Source: Diacronema lutheri (taxonomy: Eukaryota > Haptophyta > Pavlovophyceae > Pavlovales > Pavlovaceae). Taken from it: a DNA stretch of 64,000 nt. Position numbers and translations under genes: made by a program. Location of the stretch: assembly GCA_019448385.1 (NCBI GenBank), contig JAGTXO010000004.1:124001-188000 (forward strand), read 5' to 3'. Positions 60,120 to 64,000 of this stretch are shown here, one piece after another; position 1 is the stretch's first letter; every line of letters begins with the position of its first letter. The notes under the pieces are model-generated. The model was given only the letters and a program-made list of their open reading frames with translations, made no database searches and was not told where the DNA came from.

Positions 60120-61985
60120 CTACCCGTCGGCCTCCCAGCACGTCCCGTGCGCCGCAGCACCATCGCCGTCCGCCGCCAGCCCCTCGCACGGCGTCCTACT
60201 CGTCGCGTCCTTCGCGGGCCCCACCGAGGCGCGCACGCTGCCCGCGCGCACGCACACGCGCCCAAGGACAGCTGGCGCGGCCGCACGCGTGGAAGCCTCG
60301 AGCGCGCCGCTCGACGCTGCACGCGCTGCATTGTTAACGTCCGAGTCGGGCGGTGCGACCAGCTCGACGCGCATCGGAGGCATCGCGAGCAACCCATCCG
60401 TCAACGCGACAAGTCGCACCGTGCAGTGCGCGGTGCCGCCAGGTGGCATGACACCCAGCGGCACGCTCACACTCAGGCAGAGCGCGGCGGGCGCGCCGCC
60501 GTTGGCCGAGCCGCCGCCGCAGGGCCGCGCGCCGTCCTCGCTCGGAGGCAGCGGCGCGCAGAAGGTGGCGGCGAGCGGTCGCGTCTCGCGGCTGAAGACC
60601 TGAACCGTCGCGCAGAACGGCACGCCCACATGCACGGTGTGCGGCGCACGCAGCGACGCGCCCACGCACAGCGCCGTCTCGAGCGCCGACGAGCTCGCGT
60701 CGAGCTCGGTCGCCGTCACCGCCGCGTCCGCCGCCTCCGCCTCCGCCTCGGCCGCCGCCCCGCGCGCGTCGGTCGCGCCGCCACGCGCCGCGCCGCCATC
60801 GCCGCGCGCGGCGGTCGCGGGCGCAGCACCGCACGCGAGCCGCAGCGGCCGCGAGAAGCGGCTGCGCGACACGTGCGGCTCGCCGCGCACGCTTGGCGTG
60901 AGAGGGTGCGTCCAGCGCACCTCGAGCGACAGGTGAGCGCCGAGATGCGCGCCTGCGCGCGCTGCCGACGCCGACGCCGCGCCGCCTTCGTCGCGCGCGC
61001 CACGGCCTACGTGCTCTCCGCCGTCGTCGTCGTGCGCAGCGTGCGCCGCCGGCAGCGCGTCGAGCGCAGCTGCGAAGGTCAGGCAGAGCCCATCCGACGG
61101 CAGCGGCGGCAGCGCGCACGGCAGCAACGGACGCGGCTCAGCCTGACCAGCAGAGCGCGGTGAAGGGTCGGCGAGGGGGCTGGCGCCGGCGCCAATGGGC
61201 CGCAGCAGCACCGCGGGAAAGCCCGCGCGCATGAGCAGCGCGTGCACCGCGCACACGCTCGGCGAGAGCTCGCGCGCCGCGTGCGCACTCAGCCGCAGCT
61301 GCAGCAGCAGCCGCGACGCACCCACCGCAACGGCCGCGCCCACTTCGACCTCGAGCGGCGGTACGACGCGCACGGGCGTGCTCAGCAGCAGCGGCGCCGC
61401 GCGCAGCTCGGCGCTCTGTGCACCGACGACGGCCTCGAGATCTGCCGCGCGCCCATCCGCGTCGGCCGCCGCGCCGCTCGACCCAGCCGCGCCCAGCGCG
61501 GCCACCCATCCCGCGCGTGGCGCGCGATCCGGCAGGTACGGCGTGGCGCTGCCCGCACCGCCGCTTCCGCTCGCTCCGTGCTTGGGGATGACGCTCAGCG
61601 TGAGGAGCGCCTCTCCGCCCACGAAAGCCGCGCGCACGACAACCGGCATCCACTCCCACGCGATAACGTCCGCAGGCAGCGCGCCGCCGTCCACCGCAGC
61701 TGAGTCAGAAGGCCATCCCGCCATTGCAGCGTACGCGTCGAGCAGCGCGGCGGAGTCGACCAACGACGACGCGCCGTGCGCGTCGCTCGCGGCGGCCACG
61801 GCGCCCGCGTCCGCGCGCCGCACGATATCCCACTCGAGCAGCGCGCCGCGCAGCGCCTCGCGCCACAGCGGCACGGCGCGCGAGTCAGCGCACGCCACGC
61901 CCACGCGCACGAGCTCGCCCTGCAGGAGCAGCGCGCGCGACGACACTCCGTTGCCCACGCGCAGCTCCAGCGCTTGGCCGGCCAT
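60120..61985 (-). CDS. TRAPPC13/14-like beta-sandwich trafficking protein
   Basis: A single exon of 621 residues from ATG 61985. It appears all-beta, with Ala-rich insertions. Family-like segments include a short N-terminal strand block (SSRALLLQGELVRVGVAC) and SLEVRWTHPLTPSVRGEPHV. Further blocks are LCVGASLRAPHTVHVGVPFC, ATVQVFSRETRPLAATFCAP and LGVMPPGGTAHCTVRLVALT followed by DGLLAMPPMRVELVAP. The order (W-T-P strand, 'tau-like' Ig fold, then 'L.PG....+.L.....GL..+..+.L') resembles the C-terminal domains of TRAPPC13 and TRAPPC14/C7orf43, accessory subunits of the metazoan TRAPP complexes. Similarity is weak and only by eye. Its start codon is 19 bp from that of the divergent DUF2306-like gene. 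Confidence 0.4.
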   Translation of the reverse strand: MAGQALELRVGNGVSSRALLLQGELVRVGVACADSRAVPLWREALRGALLEWDIVRRADAGAVAAASDAHGASSLVDSAALLDAYAAMAGWPSDSAAVDGGALPADVIAWEWMPVVVRAAFVGGEALLTLSVIPKHGASGSGGAGSATPYLPDRAPRAGWVAALGAAGSSGAAADADGRAADLEAVVGAQSAELRAAPLLLSTPVRVVPPLEVEVGAAVAVGASRLLLQLRLSAHAARELSPSVCAVHALLMRAGFPAVLLRPIGAGASPLADPSPRSAGQAEPRPLLPCALPPLPSDGLCLTFAAALDALPAAHAAHDDDGGEHVGRGARDEGGAASASAARAGAHLGAHLSLEVRWTHPLTPSVRGEPHVSRSRFSRPLRLACGAAPATAARGDGGAARGGATDARGAAAEAEAEAADAAVTATELDASSSALETALCVGASLRAPHTVHVGVPFCATVQVFSRETRPLAATFCAPLPPSEDGARPCGGGSANGGAPAALCLSVSVPLGVMPPGGTAHCTVRLVALTDGLLAMPPMRVELVAPPDSDVNNAARAASSGALEASTRAAAPAVLGRVCVRAGSVRASVGPAKDATSRTPCEGLAADGDGAAAHGTCWEADG

Positions 61986-62004
61986 TTTGTCTCCCCCGGC
62001 AAGC

Positions 62005-63051
62005 ATGGGTGCGCTCACGCGTGCCGGGTTTGCCGTCGCCTATGTGGCCTGCCTCGTGATCGCGAGCCCCTTCTTGTGGCGCATGTTGACCGCGTACATC
62101 TTCTCGCCATGGCGCTCCGACGCGTGGGTCGAGTTGCTGCCCCGCCTCAATGCGCCGGGCCTCCCGTCGGCGGGGATGTACGTGCACTGGTGCGCCGGGT
62201 TTGCCGTCATGGTCCTCGGCTTCATTCAGCCGCTCACGCCTGTGCGCAAGCGCTGGCCGGCGGTGCACCGCGCGAGCGGGCACGCGTACTGCCTCGCCGC
62301 GCTCCTCACATCGTGCGGCGGCCTCGTCTTCATCTGGACGTCGCCCAAGCTGTGCGTGGGCGGGTGGAACATGAACGTTGCCTTCTCCGCGTACGGGCTG
62401 CTCCTGGCCATGCTCGCGGTAGGCACGTGGGTGCACGGACGCGCCCGGCGGTTTGAGCGGCACCGCAATTGGGCGATCCGCCTGTGGGGCCAAGGCATGG
62501 CTTCGTTGCTCTACCGGTACGCGCGGAGAGCCAAACACGTCGCGCGCACCCGCCGCCTACTCCGCTTGGCTTGGCGTTGCCCCTCCCGCCCCTGTAGGCT
62601 GTACTACATCGGGCTTGCTGCCGGCGGCTACGCGCTGAGCAGCGAAAAGGACTTCCACCGCCCCCTTGACTCTGCGCTCGACTGGTGAGAAGCTGTGCGC
62701 TGGCAAGCTTGGCTCGGGCCATGCCGCTGCGCCGCGCTCTGAATCCTGCTTCCCCCTCCTCACTTTTGCCCCAGGTGGTTCTTCCTGCCAAATCTGCTCG
62801 TGGCGGAGGGCGTGATCGTGCTTCTCGGCCCGCACAGGCCCGCACTGGCCGCCAAGGACGGCGCTCTGGCTCTGCTCGACGACTCTGCGGCCGAGTCGGA
62901 CGGCCGCGATCAACGGCAGCCCGAGGCAAGCGCGCGCGTGGACGCAGATGTCGAGGGCGACGCTGAGCGCGAGGAAGTTGAGGGCAGCGCTCGCACGCTC
63001 GGTGCAGGACGCGTGGCACTCACGGCCACGCACACGCTGACCGCAGTCTGA
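62005..63051 (+). CDS. DUF2306-type multi-pass membrane protein
   Basis: Exons 62005-62516, 62598-62684 and 62775-63051 encode 291 residues. Introns are 81 bp (GTACGC...TGTAG) and 90 bp (GTGAGA...CCCAG). Helices include AGFAVAYVACLVIASPFLW, WCAGFAVMVLGFIQPL, CLAALLTSCGGLVFIW and FSAYGLLLAMLAVGTWV. The phrases GMYVHWCAGFAVMVLGFIQP, RWPAVHRASGHAY (family 'H+..G..Y') and FERHRNWAIRLWGQGMASLL with two His match DUF2306-type and related four-helix proteins that may bind heme. The splice DW|WFFLPNLLVAEGVIVL keeps the final helix in frame. Function is unknown. The C-terminal tail is acidic and variable. Confidence 0.65.
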
Positions 63052-63092
63052 CTCGAGTCATTAGGACTCAGGAGTCAGGCGGACCTTGCACG

Positions 63093-64000
63093 ATGGCGGC
63101 GGTCGTGCTCGCGCGCACCCTGCTCGCGAACGCACACTCGACGCTGTCGACGAGCGCGTCCTTTCGCACGGTGATCAACGTGCCGCCCGCGCCCTTTTCG
63201 CTCGGCCCGGACAGCCGCGCGCTCTTCCTCGGCTCGTGCTTCGCCGAGAACATTGGCGAGCGGCTGCGTCGCGCGTCGCTCGCGGCGCTCGTCAACCCGT
63301 CACATGGGATCGTGTACAACCCGCTCTCGCTCGCGGCGGCACTCGAGAGGATCGCGAGCGCCGCGCCGTACGGACCCGCCGATCTGCAGCCATGCGCGCA
63401 CGACCCATCGCGCCTCGTCAGCTTTGCGCACCACTCGCGCTTCGGCGGCCGCGCGGGCGTGGACACCGAGCTGGCCCGCATGAACCGCGCGCTCGAGCAC
63501 GCGCATGCGCACCTGCGCACGTCCGACGTGCTGTTTCTCACACTGGGCACGTCGTGGGCGTTTGCGCGCGATGGAGCCGTCGTGGCCAACTGCCACAAGC
63601 AGCCCGCCGCCGCGTTCGAGCGGGTGTTTATCGGCGCCGACAACGCAGCCGCTGCACTTGCGCGCGCCGTCGCCGCGGCGCGCAGCGTGTCGCCGCGGCT
63701 GCGCGTGGTGGTCACTGTCTCGCCCGTGCGGCATTGGAAGGATGGCGCCGTCGACAACTCGCTCTCGAAAGCGACGCTCCTCGTCGCCGCCCACCAGCTC
63801 GTGCGTACGCTGGGAAAGGAAGCGGCGAGCTACTTTCCGGCGTACGAGCTGCTCATGGATGACCTGCGCGACTATCGCTTTTACGCGAACGACATGCTGC
63901 ACCCGTCCGGCCCCGCGATCGATTATATTTGGCGCGCTTTCACCGCCGCGTACCTTGCGCTGGATGCGGCCGAGCGTATCGCAGCGGTCGAGGCCGTGCG
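63093..64000 (+). CDS. GSCFA-domain protein, C-terminus beyond window
   Basis: An open frame runs from ATG 63093 to the right edge (about 302 codons, no stop). The namesake motif appears at residues 45-56: ALFLGSCFAENIGERLRR. It continues with NPSHGIVYNPLSLAAALERI, DVLFLTLGTSWAF, CHKQPAAAFERVF, VVVTVSPVRHWKDGAVDNSL and DDLRDYRFYANDMLHPSGPA. GSCFA proteins are SGNH-hydrolase-like; the Gly-Ser-Cys block replaces the GDS nucleophile region and DMLHPS carries the expected His. The family is best known from bacteria and its substrate is unknown. Introns further right cannot be judged. Confidence 0.8.
   Translation, partial: MAAVVLARTLLANAHSTLSTSASFRTVINVPPAPFSLGPDSRALFLGSCFAENIGERLRRASLAALVNPSHGIVYNPLSLAAALERIASAAPYGPADLQPCAHDPSRLVSFAHHSRFGGRAGVDTELARMNRALEHAHAHLRTSDVLFLTLGTSWAFARDGAVVANCHKQPAAAFERVFIGADNAAAALARAVAAARSVSPRLRVVVTVSPVRHWKDGAVDNSLSKATLLVAAHQLVRTLGKEAASYFPAYELLMDDLRDYRFYANDMLHPSGPAIDYIWRAFTAAYLALDAAERIAAVEAV

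Noticed and set aside
9349-62597. Stop-free introns with length divisible by three, as if selected for retention
   Set aside because: About 9 of 29 inferred introns are multiples of three, which is the chance expectation. Lack of stops is explained by GC content. Only the PNGase case, with its hairpin, was kept.

Overview
The window is nuclear DNA of a eukaryotic alga. GC content is very high, genes are tightly packed on both strands, and many carry short spliceosomal introns (about 60-330 bp) whose donors are mostly GTGCG/GTGAG and whose acceptors are mostly GCGCAG or similar. Several products (adenylate kinase, thioredoxin, ribosomal protein L13, RsfS, carotenoid oxygenase, a small conserved protein) start with a signal-peptide-like hydrophobic leader followed by a basic stretch, as expected for import into a complex plastid. 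An axonemal dynein subunit (DNAI7/CASC1/IC97) points to motile flagella, and a CMP-sialate synthetase is present. Together this suggests a flagellate alga of the haptophyte type, perhaps a pavlovophyte. That placement is inference; no marker gene proves it.

Layout. 0-4.9 kb: truncated TPR/O-GlcNAc-transferase-like gene, a decayed hAT transposon with terminal inverted repeats, then a head-to-head ODR4 / CMP-sialate synthetase pair. 5.5-14.9 kb: MBD4-like DNA glycosylase, LCM-type methyltransferase, WDR3/Utp12, an unknown coiled-coil protein and a class-I glutamine-amidotransferase-like protein. 14.9-22.7 kb: plastid-type adenylate kinase, ACAD10/11-like enzyme, thioredoxin, plastid L13, WBP4/FBP21 splicing factor and a small membrane protein. 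22.7-32.4 kb: MFS transporter with an apparent frameshift, peptide:N-glycanase, a two-RRM protein, an unknown four-exon gene and RsfS. 32.5-43.2 kb: ATR checkpoint kinase, nearly all in one 10.25-kb exon. 43.3-53.6 kb: histidine phosphatase, ecto-apyrase (GDA1/CD39), a PAS + SLC4-cytoplasmic-domain + OCA2/CitM-type permease fusion whose intron holds a roughly 1-kb 25-bp minisatellite, and a TLC-domain protein. 53.8-64 kb: double-HSP20 protein, carotenoid cleavage oxygenase, an unknown plastid-type protein, DNAI7, a TRAPPC13/14-like protein, a DUF2306-type membrane protein and a GSCFA protein cut by the window end.

The genes are mostly housekeeping: DNA damage (ATR, MBD4-like), ribosome biogenesis (WDR3, RsfS, L13), splicing (WBP4), ER and secretory function (ODR4, PNGase, TRAPPC-like, apyrase), plastid metabolism and cilia. 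Neighbours do not form pathway clusters. Many are divergent pairs with start codons only 19-100 bp apart. The most unusual item is the permease fusion (47194-52625), which joins the complete cytosolic regulatory module of bicarbonate transporters, plus a PAS-like sensor, to a different transporter fold.

Exon structures were inferred by eye from reading-frame changes, splice dinucleotides and family conservation. No transcript data were available.
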